Below the pieces are notes generated by a model that was not told where the DNA came from, did no database searches, and was given only the letters and a program-made list of their open reading frames with translations. From Rotaria sp. Silwood1 (taxonomy: Eukaryota; Rotifera; Eurotatoria; Philodinida; Philodinidae): a stretch of DNA of 64,000 nt. The translations under genes were made by a program, and so were the position numbers. Positions 24,346-37,324 of this stretch are shown here, one piece after another (positions within the stretch are counted from its first letter, which is position 1; every line of letters begins with the position of its first letter). The stretch is from the NCBI GenBank assembly GCA_905250075.1, contig CAJNOP010000142.1, forward strand, positions 248,001 to 312,000, given 5' to 3'.

Positions 24346-27300
24346 CGCGAGTTTTATATCTTAGAATAAACAATTTCACTATTAATGTTTTCAAAATGGC
24401 ATACGAAAATTCACAAAACAATCGTCTTTTTAGGATGACGTGATTTTGACTTGATGATGTTAAAAGTGAATTATTAAATCGTTTAATCTATTGACTGAAT
24501 CAGTTTGGTTCCGAGACACAATAATTAATCAGTGAAGGTTAAAAAAACCACTTTGATGATTATTATGAAATTTGATGACTTTTGCTGTATACTATGAATC
24601 GATAGTAACGTTTTTGATGAACTATAACATGGACAATAACGATCAGGTCGAAAGTTTTCTAACGAGACTCTTTATTGATTTATACTTTATCTATAATATT
24701 CAACAACAATCAATAACAAGTAACTTAATAAAAGAAAAAGGAAGCCTAGACTGTTTTCGAAAACAAATTTTTTAATGGTTATTAATCTATTGAGTTATAA
24801 AATTCAAGTTACAATAGTGATGAACAGATTGCCAAAGTTTTCCCATGGGAAAAACCAATTCTCAGAAATTTCATCTTCATAGAAAGAAAATTTCGAAACT
24901 CGTCAATTCTTTAAAAGAGAAATTTCCATTATTAATGTTAAAATTTTGAAGCTATTGTAGAATTTTGCGAAAGCAATTTATTTTTTTTTTTAAATAATAG
25001 AGTGTTTGTAGTTAATCGCAAATGAATAGTTTTTTCGAATTCTTTTGCAACACTTAAGACATGCATTTTATTCTGATTCCGATCAATTTGCACTTCCAAT
25101 ACTCGATTTTGGCTGAAATTGAAACCGAATTAGAATTTACCTATGTTGATCTTACTGATTAAATCACCGTGAAATTCATTTTAGCTGAATTGCTTATATG
25201 CTATTTTAGCGAAGGTCTAGGTGTCAAGAAGGATCTTTCTTTCATCCACACGTACAAAAAAATGCTGTAACCACTGATACCTATGCTCACACTCAATCAC
25301 AGATAATCTCTAACTTATCTTAGAAATACTTACAGATAAATACTAGATTGAAAAGAAAAGAAAAGATAGAAAACTGAATCAAGAAGATTACTAGCTAAAA
25401 AGAAACATGTATGAGATCATCATTAGAATCGATTTCATGTCTATCTCCATTGCGTCTAATGTCTAAATCATATCGATGCTACGTGCGCATTATCGAATAT
25501 CTTGTTTCTGCTTTTAAAATCATTCTAATAAGTTACTCACCACAATAAAATGAATAAGATCGAATATAAGAAGAAAATTTTATATTGTGGTTGTGTTGAT
25601 TAGGCTTGTAGGTGAATTGGTAACACTGTTCGCTTGATTTATCAAATGATTTTTCGTTTTTACCTTACCACCGAGGCAACTTTACACGCTTTCTATTGTT
25701 TGTTATTTTGCCTAGCTTTTTTTTCTTTTGATCGATTTTTTTTAACAATACCTCTATCGCAAAGGCTCTACACAAGATGTGCACGTTGTCCATATAATGA
25801 TCTGCATGAGTGATTTGTAAGCAATGAATCTTGCAAACGAAATAAAAACAAAACATTTATATTTCAATAGATATTACAAAGCAAGAGAAAGAAAGAAAAA
25901 ACTGCACTATTGTTATATTTTGAAACTCGTCTTTTATGATATCAGTGTATGTCGATAAACAAAAAGCTATACAATAAAAAAATTTCAATGGCTATTCTCA
26001 TATACAGTTGATAATCGAGCAATTTCAATTGTGCATACTCATTTTCATATACTTGAAATATTTTGTTTTTGAAGCAAAGCTAGTTTAATATTATGAAGAC
26101 ATCAAATGGATTGAATGCATACAAAGCACAATATATAATCTAATTTCTACAATAAATGAATATATGTTTATACACTAACACTTTCATGCATTCAAGAAAG
26201 CCACTTTGGGTAAAATAAATGACTTCAAATTTAGTAGAAATGTTATGATACAAGGATTTAAAAAGGTTTTATCCATGTCTTTCAGTACAAGAATGGTATT
26301 GACTCATGAGAGAAAACTTAATGAGGATATGGGTGTCAGTATTTCTATGACCTATTGAGATGCCACATTCATTTCCATTCTCTTTCTTGTTTTAATAAAC
26401 GATTTGCTCAAGGGTGTGTGTGAACACAAGATCCACACCCACTGTAATGCCCTGCTTTGTTTTTCTTGTTTCATAAGATTTAATAAAATAGAATTCTTTT
26501 CTAAGAAAAAGTTTGATGTGTGTTGGTAGTCTTCAGATTTCAAGGTGCACTTGTGCTCAGTCTCATTTATCTTGATAAAAACAGTTTATCTCATGATTGG
26601 AACAATTTATTTGATTCTAACGAGTAATTAAGTTTCATCTGTTCACTACACGTGCTGTGTGTTTCTTAACGTTGCTTCAAACAAGCTAGAAAGAGTTCTA
26701 ATTATAACAAAAACCGTACTTATTTAGAAGACAATCGTCTCAACTGGTCTTGTGCCACTCTCAATAAAGAATGTGAGAGTTTCGAAACAAAGCAACCACG
26801 ACGTAGCAGAATTAGGCACCGTTGGAAAATAGCATGAGTGTCGAGATGGATAAAGAGAGAACGACCACAACACTCACAACCTCAATATTTCGTGTATACT
26901 GACTATTGAAATATTATCATGGGCGGCGCAAGGTCAGTTTTGTAGGGGTAGCAATAAACTGTTAAATGAGCTCTGCTTTCTTTCCCTTGCTCAGTCCGAT
27001 GCAAAAAAGTTTTTTCATGAGAACTGAACTTCTTGATTATACTGTATGCAAAGCTCGAGCATTAACTCCTCTAGTAGTGCATTAAACCCGCTTTAATTAG
27101 GATATGCACTTTTTATTGAGTACGTTTACTTCTTCAATTTTAGTCTTCAATCACTATTAGATGTTCACAAATGTTTATTATTAATAGGAAAAAATACATT
27201 CTTATTCGAGAATGATATACAATTATTTTGTTCATTTTCAAAAAAAATTTTTTCTTTTATCTTTTTTCGATAGAAAAGCAGTTACAATAGCATCAATATC

Positions 27301-27384
27301 AATTTCATAATCTCGTTCAAACGAGTGTTCCATATAAATGGCCGGTTTTTGTATTTCAGATTTTAATCTTTAAAAATTTTTATT
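24346..27384. other. Intergenic, no recognised gene
   Basis: AT-rich. A 67-codon frame at 24572-24775 (+) and short minus frames at 25665-25856 and 26352-26543 lack motifs. A reduced telomere-like hairpin is at 26410-26442 (AGGGTGTGTGTG then CCACACCCAC). A perfect 16-bp palindrome TTTTCCCATGGGAAAA sits near 24838. Confidence 0.5.
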
Positions 27385-28012
27385 AAAAAACCGAGTATAC
27401 CACAAGATGCAGCATGAAAAGCTCTACAATTCACAAAGCAAGACTGATTTAGGTTGTTTAATTTTGATTTTGAAAAAGACCAGATGCTATACGACCACTT
27501 TTCGAAGGTGTCAAAAAACCATTCCTTCGCTCTTATTTTATCTGTGTATCTCTTAATATGTTTTCTTTAAAAAAGTATAATACACCAGAAGGTGCAGCGT
27601 GAAAAGATCTACAATGCGCAAAGTAAAGCATATTTTGGTTGTGTAATTTTTTTTTTCAAAAAAAAAGTAAAATTCCGTGAGAATAATATCCATTATACCT
27701 AAACGATCATTTTTCTATTCCAATGAGCAAATCATTTTTTTCTTATTTCATCCTTTTATCACCTAATGGGTTTTATCGCATATACCTCAAGATGTAGCGT
27801 AAAAAGTTCTACAGTGTACAAAGTAAAGCTTTTCTAATGGTATACTTTGTTTTGAAAAGAAACAAAATTCTGTGAGACCGTTATGCACAGCGTCGAAAAT
27901 TGATTGCGCAGAATTCCATTTATTTTGAAAATACCAAGTATACAATTAAAATAAGCTTTCCTTTGTAGCTGCAGAGATCTTTACGCTGCATCTAATTCTA
28001 ATTTCTGTGCTT
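27385..28012. repeat. Degenerate tandem repeat, three direct copies and one inverted
   Basis: Three copies start near 27400, 27583 and 27783 (period about 183-200 bp). Each has the core of a GATGCAGC-like block, GTGAAAAG and TCTACA, then CAAAGTAAAGC. A shorter copy lies in inverse orientation at about 27962-27999 (GATCTTTACGCTGCATCT). Downstream sequence of the copies is also similar (AAAATTCYGTGAGA). No coding capacity. Confidence 0.65.
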
Positions 28013-28097
28013 TTTTAAACTGTATTTAAAGATTAAAATATGAAATAGAAAAATTGACCATTTATTATGGGACACTCGATATATGTTGTGGGAAACA

Positions 28098-28171
28098 GGG
28101 TGTGGGTGTGTGGGTGTAGATGAAAAGGATAGTCACACTACCATCAGACCCACACCCATGCCCACACACTC
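28098..28171. repeat. Telomere-like head-to-head palindrome
   Basis: CAGGGTGTGGGTGTGTGGGT on the left, CCCACACCCATGCCCACAC on the right, spacer near 28119-28145 (GATGAAAAGGATAG). The spacer is similar to that at 32519-32532. Confidence 0.8.
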
Positions 28172-29181
28172 AGGTAAGAAGCACTTCGAATTTCGGATTT
28201 CTGACATTGCACAGATAGCAATAATTCTTCATACATATATAATGAATGAAAATTTACTATTATTATCGAAATTTGGTTTTGCATTTCCATCGAATCTTGC
28301 TCTGATTATCAAGGAAGAACAAACATCTTAATTCAATCTGTTCATATTGAGAAATCGTTAGTAAACTATGTCATGTTTCATCAAGCGTTTTGTTTAAATA
28401 TCGACATTTAGCATGTGATACACTTGAGCTTTGCCTATCGTATCTATATCAAGCATCAATTGTCATTTCCTGATTGCAAAGTTTTGTTCTATTTTCTGTA
28501 CAAATCTTTGATGAGGAAAAAACTTTAATCTTTTATTAACAAAAAACTTGTCAGCAATACTACAATAATGGTTTACCATTATAAGTACTAGCAAGCATTG
28601 ATCATTACTAAGATTAGCGCCTTAAATCTATAGATTACTTATATTATTCGGATTTTACTTTAGACCAACGAAGCATCATATCGGCAGAATCGGATAAAAT
28701 TCGTATCATATAGAGATCTCAAACGATGTTTCAACAAACATCAGACAATGTGCCATTCTCGCAATCATTGGTTCATAAAATATGAACCTCAGATACGAAA
28801 AACAAATCTTGATTGATCTCCACTAGTTGCTCAATATCGATACACCTTTTCAAAGTATTAAAGTGCACACATAGTCAAGGTATGAAAGAAGTACTATGCT
28901 CTATCTGTGAAAAAAAAGATAGACTTCTGGTATTTTCCATTTAAGCAATATAGATCTCAACATTTATGTATTGTAGGTTACGTATTTTCAATTCTGAAAT
29001 TTTGATGAAAATTTACTCAAAAAAAGAGATGCTTCATTGAATACTTATACAGACAAACAAAAAAAAAGAAACATCACTTAAAAAATCATATGCTGATATT
29101 AACTTTGATAACTTCAAGAGCTTTTTTTTGATTTATTAAAAACTAGTTTACGTATAAGCATCAGTACTACAATGAAAATAA
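28172..29181. other. Intergenic, downstream of F-box gene
   Basis: No gene seen. An AATAAA on the minus strand at about 29133-29138 may be the polyadenylation signal of the F-box gene that ends at 29182. Confidence 0.45.
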
Positions 29182-31033
29182 TCACTTCCATTCTATATAG
29201 ACATTATCGAGTACACGTTTTATTCTATAACTCAATAGAAGCTTTTCAACAATAATCATTTTTTCTAATTTTTTAATGATATCATCATTATCTGTTGTTG
29301 GAATGCGAAAACATAATAAACGAAGATGATCGTTACGATCATAATGAATTCTCGTGATAATACACCGTAAAACATGTTGAATATCCATATCAGCTAGATA
29401 ATTCATTTTGAAATATATCATATGAGGACACAGTTCCAAAAGAAAATAAAACTGTTCAATATCATTCATCTTCTCAAGATATGCCTTTGTAATTTTACTT
29501 GTAAATTTTGTTGGATCAAATATAATTGATTCTTCAAAAGATAACCTTGTCGGTTGATCTAATGATAAAGAACGAATTTTTAAGGTACTAAGATCTGGTA
29601 ATAATTTCATAATTTCAATTAATGCATCAGTTAAGAAATTTTCTTTTAGCATTACCAAATGATAAATTTGTGCTACACTTGAAAGACGTCTAATAGCTAC
29701 CATTGCTTCTTGATAACAACGACGAAAACGAATGGATCGAACGGTAAGTCGAGTTAATTTCGAAAATTCAACAGGAGAATCGAAAGTCTTATTTTGTGTA
29801 TCATCATACCATCTTTTTCTAAAAGAAACAAAAATAATCTATTTCATATAAAAAAAGATCTCGATATACCTATATGGACAAACCAAATACTTGATAGACC
29901 TATTAAAGATTTCAGTTTCAAGTATCCATTGTCGTTTAATCCAAAATGATGCATTGAATTGATTTGGTAATGTGGAATATATAGGATATTTAGGATTACC
30001 ATCAACATGTGCAAAACATTCTAAATTAAATTTTTCCAATTGAGGCAAATATCTTAAAATTAATCGTTCCCATCGACGAACGCTAAAAGAAGCTTTCTTC
30101 ATGTATTTAAAACAAACACGTAAACATTTTAATTCAGAATATATTTTGCTAATGAATATTTTCAAATTGATCAAAATTTCCCACAAAAATTCGTATCGAA
30201 AGATGTGTTAGATTTGTTAATGTGATTGGTAAGATAGATTGAATGTTTAGATTAAACACATCTGTGTGAGCAAGATACAGACGACGAAGTTGAGGTGTAT
30301 AAGACGAAAAAGCAACAAGCTGCTTGAGAGTTAAATGATGATGAGTAGAAAAATATTCAATAGTACTTCGTTGTTCATTGGTAGCCATCGAAAGTTGAAT
30401 CAAGCTTTCGTTCGAATAACCAGAAATTTTGCTTGACTTTAAATTAGGTAAAGCTAGTATTAATTGATAAATCTGATGTAGATGTTTAGAAGTTTTAAAT
30501 GTGCAAATAGATAACGAAAAAAGACGAGGTAAGTCGGCTAATTTAATAAGAACTGGAATAAGTATATCTGATGGTGTGCCACTAATATGAAGTGATTCGA
30601 GACAGCTCATTGACGAGTCGGTGATAAACGACGACAAAAATTCATTTTTTTTTGATAGTGACCATAGTTTGATGGAAAATATGTTATGCTTATTAAGAAG
30701 AAGAAATTGTTTATAGTTATTCGTAAATAGTTTCTTATATCTTGATCGATCAAGTTTGATTTTATATAAAAGAAATGAAGAATTGATAAGTTGTTCAAAA
30801 CGATGATTAAGATTTGAAAATGCTTTATATGTGTCATAACCATCAAGATAATAAAATATTGCATCGAACAATTCGCTAGGTAAATCTTCAATACAAGTTA
30901 TTGATAGATCATCTATTAAAATGCAAATGTAAAAAATGTTTCGTATCTACTATTTGAATAAATTACTTTGAAATTCCTTTGTTTCATCTTCTTTGGATTG
31001 ATTAAAAGTTAATGTTCGTTTATCTTGATCCAT
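29182..31033 (-). CDS. F-box protein with divergent repeat region, one frameshift
   Basis: Three exons: 31033-30967, 30912-29870 and 29818-29182. The introns of 54 and 51 bp are GT-AG with matching phases. The start of exon 2 encodes an F-box (LPSELFDAIFYYLDGYDTYK), expected to bind Skp1 in an SCF ubiquitin ligase. The rest, about 500 residues, has leucine-spaced segments (TNLTHLSIRIF; MPHL-like blocks; RRWERLILRYLPQLEKFNLE) of the kind seen in large bdelloid F-box families, the likely substrate-binding part. Near 30150-30165 the frame shifts by one base: FDQFEN in one frame must join FISKIYSELK in the next. One extra base accounts for it, and no intron fits both phases. It is either a young pseudogene or an assembly error. 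Without the shift the product would be about 581 residues. Confidence 0.75.
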
Positions 31034-31896
31034 ATGTTTCTTTAAAAATTTCAAATACTATATAAAAAAAGAATTTGAATGCAAAACTTTTGTATACAAA
31101 ATAAAATGACTAAGTCTTTTTATTCGGGTCAATCTGAATTCTTCAAATGTATTCACTTATTGGTACTACTCTAGACCAACGACTCCTTTGCCTTATTGGT
31201 TACGTAAATAAATAAAGAGGAAAGGATAAAAGAAATTATTCGTTCATCTGTTTATAGTCGTGAATTCAACAGAACGAAAGATGGTGTACATTTTTAGGAT
31301 GTGCATGTTCATGGGGCTTTTAAGATAATTTCTTTAGGTACATCCACAATCTATTGGAAACCTTGTATAATAGATTTTTAGAATGGATTATTCATGCGCA
31401 TTGTTACTCAAGATTGCTCAAGATTTTGAGCATACACACAGTTCAAATGTGGGCAGTATTAAAGTCGAACACATTTTGCATATTTTATTACCATTATTTC
31501 AGCTTTTTCGCTTTTTATGGTAGAATTTTCAAAGCCTTTTCGTAGTATGTTCAATATGTCTCGATAGTACACTGACAAACATCAGCACATGCTGCCTGTA
31601 TCACTGCATGAAGGTAAGCATGATCTGATTATGTTTTTAGCATCAAATTCTCCCACTGTGACTCGGCTAGTTGCTGTACTACAGAATAAAACAATCAAAA
31701 AAGAAGCGTATCTCTTGTGTAGAGCTTTGGTGAGTTATTGAAAATATTTGAGCCAATAAAATGATATAATTTAATCCGAAAGAGTTGACCGTTGTTCTAG
31801 AGTTCCAATTTGTTCTTTGTTCGTCATAGTCATCATTGTGCTGCCCTTTGCTCTGCCTTGCTTGCTTCTATTCAAACGATTTTTGGAATCAATACT

Positions 31897-32150
31897 CCCT
31901 AGACTGAAAGGATAGGGTCTAGAAACGAAAATTCACGTGTGTCTGTCTGTAACACAGTTACCATATGACAACTATGACACAAATGACCATTTCCATGGCA
32001 CGAATGACGATTTCTATGGTACAAAATAATGAACGTTTCTGTGGTAGAAATGACCATAGTTATGACATAAATGACCATGATTATCAACTAGTTATTATCG
32101 AGCACATAGTAAAATGCTCGAAACGACCATTACGTAGCTATGCTACAACT
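31897..32150. repeat. ATGACCAT minisatellite element, copy A
   Basis: Starts near CTAGACTGAAAG and continues through GGTCTAGAAACG, a short GTCTGTCTGT run, and five to seven degenerate units of AATGACCAT plus CTATGG. A second copy in inverse orientation lies at 37830-38108 with the same order of parts, so this is a dispersed element and not just local slippage. Confidence 0.65.
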
Positions 32151-32472
32151 GAGCATCTAGCACTTTTGATTCAAGCGATTGCAGTGAACATGATACTTAT
32201 CACAGACCTAGCTACTAAATTTGAAATTAAGAGGAGAGTATGACCTGTTAAATAATCAGATTGACCAGCACTGTTATGAAATTGTTTCAAGTCTGATTGA
32301 ATTTTGTTTGCTCGTTTAAAAAATCAGCATGCAAATTTAAAATGAATTACGATTTCTTAACTATGTACATGTGAACTTATAATTAATAAATTAAAAGAAA
32401 TCATTTTTCTAAAAATAGTGTGCATTTGAATTTCAACTTTTCATTAAAAAAAACTCGACCTTCAGATATAAC

Positions 32473-32566
32473 AGGGGTGTGGATGTGTGGGTGTGAGTAT
32501 GAGATGGGTGTGAGTGTGGATGAAAAGAAGTTCCACACTTACACTCACAGCCACACCCCACACACT
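32473..32566. repeat. Telomere-like head-to-head palindrome
   Basis: AGGGGTGTGGATGTGTGGGT on the left, CCACACCCCACACACT on the right. The spacer GATGAAAAGAAGTTCC closely resembles the one at 28098-28171. Confidence 0.8.
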
Positions 32567-34986
32567 TTTTTGTCTTCAACATCTTTTTAATCTTTACGAA
32601 ACTTTTCATATAATCTCTCAACTGTTCTAAGAACTGGAGTCCGTACGTCGAAAACAAAGTACAGCTTATCATGGATAACTATACCTTGTTACGCCGTGAA
32701 CAACGGATATATTAAAAAAAACTTATCGTAGCCCTATGTAGATGGAGGATAAAATTTAGAATAATCCATTATGTTAAGTTTCATTGGATACATTCTTGTT
32801 TAGTGAGATACATAACTTCTCTGTTGTTGGGAGTACAATAAACTTTTCTTACTTGTGCTGTTTATTGCGAAACAAAGGTACAAAGGCGTGGAGATATATT
32901 CGATGGTGATTTCAAATATAAGTTTCGTACAGAAAAAGATTCCTTACAAATCGATTACCTTCTTCAATACGTCAAGAAGGTAATACAAAAAACGTCTATC
33001 TGTGTATTTTCTGATTGTGTTCTCGAGATTATTGCAACAGAGAAGGATAACTTTCGAATGCTTATATCAACGTAGTTAGTAAAAAAGAAAAAGAAAACTT
33101 GAAAAAGGCTACCTAGAGTCGATTTTATCCTATTGAAGGTTTTTAGTATCACTCCTGTTCACAACGAAATGAGACTATGAACAAAAGTCCGTTGATGAAG
33201 ATGTGTGCTATTTCTTTCACACTATCAATATAATTCTGAAAACAAAATGATCTTGTTTTACAGTTAATAGTTTATCAAAGGAGCAATTTGAAGAATTCAG
33301 ATAGTGAACTGCACAATTATAATTCAGAAGTTCTGTGATCAAAGTGAGTCATACCTTGGATACCAATTCATACGTTAATTATAGACACGCAAAAGTTACA
33401 TTTAGACACGTATGTGGCGACATCTATGTCATTGAAAAAATATGTTTATGAAACTTAGGAATAGAATAGCATCTATTCATTATAAAGGATCGATAATCAA
33501 ACAATGGCGATCGACATCGATGAGCTGTGAAAGTCATTTGCCTCTAAAGCTTGATATAAAAAGTAGAGTTTGTTTTTTTTTTAATTTGAAACGATAATCA
33601 TTCGAACAATTAGAATTTTAGTTAATGAAATCAGTTTAATAAAATGACAAATACCATCTTGTGTTTTTTATCTTGCCCTAACTTTCATTTACATAATCCA
33701 ACGAGAGACTGTATTTAGATTTACATAAAAATCTTTCCAAACTATGTATTCTATTCATTAGATAGAATGTTTTCTAATTGTCAGAAGAGAGTATAATTTA
33801 TAATGGTATCAAATGCATAATCTAAACTATGCTCTTTTTTAGTTTTAAGAAAAATCGCATATGAAATCGTCCACTAGCATGACCTTTTTGTAAACATATT
33901 TCTAGGTCGAAATTCGAACAACTTCACTGAGAAGTTTATTGCGCGCAAGGACTTGATTCATTCTATGAATTAAAAATAAACTAAAACAAGTTTAGGGCAA
34001 TGGAAGATTCTATGTGTGGATAAAGAACATACTTTGTATTTTGCATTTGATGCTATTCAATGATTATGTGTCTCATCTGAAAATTAAAAGAAATTCTATT
34101 GGACGAATTAAGTATTCAAACTTGTAGTTAATTTATCTGATCTGTTTTTTTGAAAAATCAGCAACTTGATCGGTTTTTGTTCATAAACAAAAAATTTCTA
34201 AACCTGAGACAGAATTGCTTCTGTACTAGTCATTATTTAGCCAACCATGTTGTTCAATAAATGCCAAAACTCAGGATACTTTTTTTCTCGAAATTTAATT
34301 TTCACCGACATCTAACTTACTAATCGTAGAGATTTTCTCTGAAGCAATTACTAAATTTTAAAAACTAACATTGAGGCTTATGTTACACTTAAACCAAGAC
34401 CTTGTCAAGTTAAAGCTCTCTAAGACATGAATTAATTTCGTACGTTTATTGATTAAAGTATCTCAGCTGAAGCATGTACATCTGTTTGAAGATATTCCTA
34501 GAGACGAATATACTTGGACTTAATAAGGTGTACAAAGACAAAATTTCGAATTTTGACAAGCAATTTGTTTTGCTCATGTACTTTATAAAAAATGTGTTCG
34601 ATGAGACTAATATTCTTAATAGTTATCGAAATAGAGTTGCATTTTACCATTATAGAAAATGCTAAAGAAAAAAAATTTCAGTTACGTCAAAATCTTTCTA
34701 TCTTGAAATATATATTGTTTTATATAGCAGATCAAATTTTTAACTGAACTATTTAGTTATTTTCTGTTCGGATGTTAAAATCTTTCCAACTATCTAACAC
34801 TTTCAGAAGATGAAGAAAAACGAAGAATTGTCTATAAAATAATCTTTTTTTTTGTAAACTTTGTGTAGGAGTTTATCGAACATTTCATTAAATACTTTCG
34901 AGTTAGTTCTAATTGATGTTAAAATGGATTTTATTTTTTTTTGCCTCAGCCTATCTTTAGATCTATTAGCAGCATAAAAATTAAAA

Positions 34987-35310
34987 GTGGCGTCTACATC
35001 GTCTTCTGACACTATTTTAAGCAATATTACTGTTGTAGTATCTTCTCAAGGAGGTGATAATACAGTGAATCTAAACAATATTCCATTGTCACTCACGGTC
35101 GGCGAGTTGAAAACAAAATTGGAAGTACCACCAAATTCACGATTTGGACGACAAGACAAATTTGAAAATTGGGATAATCGACGTACACTATCAGAGTATT
35201 TTGTCAAAAATGGGGAATCATTTGAATGTATTATACAATGTATTGTAGAAGCAGGACAAAGTTCTGCTGATGATTATAATGAATGGCTATCATCTAACAA
35301 GAGCCAGTAG
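34987..35310 (+). CDS. Ubiquitin-like domain protein, start codon apparently lost
   Basis: 107 codons from GTG. The peptide reads as a beta-grasp ubiquitin-like fold: a first strand pair (NITVVV, then TVNLNNIP), the helix LTVGELKTKLEVP, and a C-terminal TLSEYFVKNGESFECIIQ that aligns with the ubiquitin segment around its TLSDY. No di-glycine end is present (it ends SNKSQ), so it would not be conjugated as a modifier in this form. No ATG lies between the preceding in-frame TAA (34975-34977) and the domain. GTGGCGTCTACATCG looks like a mutated ATG start, or a first exon lies upstream. No intron is needed, so a retrocopy is possible. Confidence 0.55.
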   Translation: MASTSSSDTILSNITVVVSSQGGDNTVNLNNIPLSLTVGELKTKLEVPPNSRFGRQDKFENWDNRRTLSEYFVKNGESFECIIQCIVEAGQSSADDYNEWLSSNKSQ

Positions 35311-36213
35311 ATTAACAACAATTATGTTCAACAAAACATTTATTTTATTTATTTATCTTAAATATTGGATTATACCTTTCTTCTGTTCCAAATATACTAT
35401 TTTTGAAAACTACTGTTTGTTTGCTTGATTTAGCTTAAAAAGAGTTCAACAAAACGAAGATATCAACAACACTTTCTAATAATACATTAAAACATGAAAG
35501 AACACATTGAAAAGAAAAGATTAGAAAAAAAACTACTATAGAGTACATAGAAGTGAAGTCTTTCTCTTTTCTCCCTACAGGTTTTTTCGCAAAAGTAGAA
35601 TCAATTCTAAGAGTTACTTATGATCTTACACTTCTCTATTTTACATGTTCAGTAAAAATACTGGATTGAAATGTTCTTAATAATCTAATCGAGAAGGACT
35701 GATTATAACACTGACTAAACTGTTATTCAAGTGGTTACATTTGATTTTTCTCTTCAGCTACAATATCATAATTGTATTTTTCCGTAGATGAAAGAATAAG
35801 GTCTGGAATTTAACATAGTTTAAATAACCATGTATAATGAATTAAATGACCAAGGCAGATAAAATTATTCTTTGTGACGTAGTTGATAGTTCAGCGTTCT
35901 CTAAATAAGTGTGTGATTTATTAATCATTAACAATTGATGAATCATTATGAACACAGTTATTATTAAGAAAAGACACTTCATGACTACAGTGATGCATGG
36001 CTATTCTTTAAGTTCCAGAGAACGAATATAATTTTAAGAGATTCGTATTGTTTTCTAAAAAAAGTGTCTTCCCTATCAATAACAATGAAATTTTCTATCA
36101 CAAAAACTATTCGAATCAGCACAAGCATTGGCTTTATGCATCATATTTACTCGAAAACAATTTTTCTTATTATCTATGATATATTTATGATCCCTAGCTG
36201 TTTCAGAAGAACT
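35311..36213. other. Intergenic, no recognised gene
   Basis: AT-rich, only short frames without motifs. Confidence 0.5.
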
Positions 36214-36338
36214 AGGGTGTGTGGGTGGGTGTCGGTGTGGGTGTGGGTGCGCGTGTAGGGTGGGTGTGAAGCTTTTCTACATGCACACCCCACCCACACC
36301 GACACTCACACACCCCAACATACCCACATCACCACCCG
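36214..36338. repeat. Telomere-like palindrome abutting a truncated piggyBac gene
   Basis: TAGGGTGTGTGGGTGGGTG on the left and CACCCCACCCACACC on the right, with spacer GAAGCTTTTCTACATG. Within about 10 bases of the C-rich end the piggyBac-like frame starts in mid-domain, so the palindrome marks the break. Confidence 0.8.
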
Positions 36339-36344
36339 TTGCTT

Positions 36345-37324
36345 CTTCGTGCAATACATGCCGAAGAAGCCCGCAAAATATGGCATCAACTTTTAGGCTT
36401 TATGCGACGCTGATAGTCGATATGTGTTAGGACTAGAAGTATATACTGGAAAAATAGGCAACGTCGTGCAGAAAAATCTCGCTGCAAACGTTGTTCTACG
36501 CTTGGTCGATCAGCTACCAAATAATGTCAAGCAAGGTCGCAACATTACAATCGACCGATATTTAACCGATATTAAATTAGTGGAAGCTTTGTTAGAGCGC
36601 AAGATGACTCTTCTTGGTGTCGTCGATCACAAACGTTCGTTTGTACCTAATGCATTGAAGATCGCTCGAGAAGATCTACATTCAACATGGTTTTATTTTT
36701 CAAGGCCGAGTATGCTCTTGTTCTACCAGGCAAAAGAGAAAAAAAACCTATTATCCTACTTTCTACATTGCATAAATTTTCTGAGATATTGGACGACGAA
36801 AAAAGCTACCAAATACGATTCATGATTACAATCAAACCAAGTCCGGTGTTGATGCAGTTAATCAATGCATTGGGAATTACATGGTGCGTCGAATTACTCG
36901 TCGATGGCTTATTTACATATTTTTTAACATGATTGACGTTGCTGGAATCAACACAATGACAATTTGGTTGTGCCAAAATCCAAATTGGAACATTCGAAAA
37001 ACATACACTCGGCGTATTTTCTTGACACAGTTGAGCAAAGCCTTGACGAGTTCTCACAATGAACGTCGTAGTCAACAGTCCGGTCTCAAGAGAAAAATCA
37101 AGCTTGCTCTACAGTCACTTGGCTATCAATTAAAATCGGACATCGTAGAGCACACTGCTGATCCACCGCAGACAAAGAAAAGATGTTATCTTTGTCCGGC
37201 ACATCCAGGGCGCAAGGTTAGGCAGATCTGCGATATGTGTCAAAACAATGTTTGTATTCCTCATTCCACCAGCACCATAACAGTTATCTGTGATTCATGT
37301 AGCAAAAATGCTTCAACAAATTAA
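36345..37324 (+). pseudogene. piggyBac-family transposase remnant
   Basis: Reads as the C-terminal half of a piggyBac DDE transposase in three frames. It opens with FVQYMPKKPAKYG in frame 1, hits TAG at 36394-36396 where a Trp is usual, then continues ALCDADSRYVLGLEVYTGK and TIDRYLTDIKLVEALL (a catalytic Asp in DRY). A shift near 36745-36755 moves to frame 3 (ILLSTLHKFSEI). Another near 36820 moves to frame 2 (HDYNQTKSGVDAV, with the third catalytic Asp, then NMIDVAGIN). The end is a Cys-rich cross-brace (CYLC, CDMC, CIPH, CDSC), as known for piggyBac C-termini that bind terminal repeats. The N-terminal part is absent upstream of the telomere-like palindrome. No terminal repeats were found. 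It is non-functional. Confidence 0.85.

Larger units (their letters stand above)
31034..34986. other. Intergenic with a minisatellite and a telomere-like palindrome
   Basis: No gene is supported. A frame at 34803-35024 (-) reads as a plausible basic helix (KKIKSILTSIRTNSK) but overlaps the ubiquitin-like frame on the other strand. Structured features are at 31897-32150 and 32473-32566. Confidence 0.5.

Noticed and set aside
25588-25660. tRNA-like stretch (GGTGAATTGGTAACAC resembles an A box)
   Set aside because: No B box and no cloverleaf; not a tRNA.
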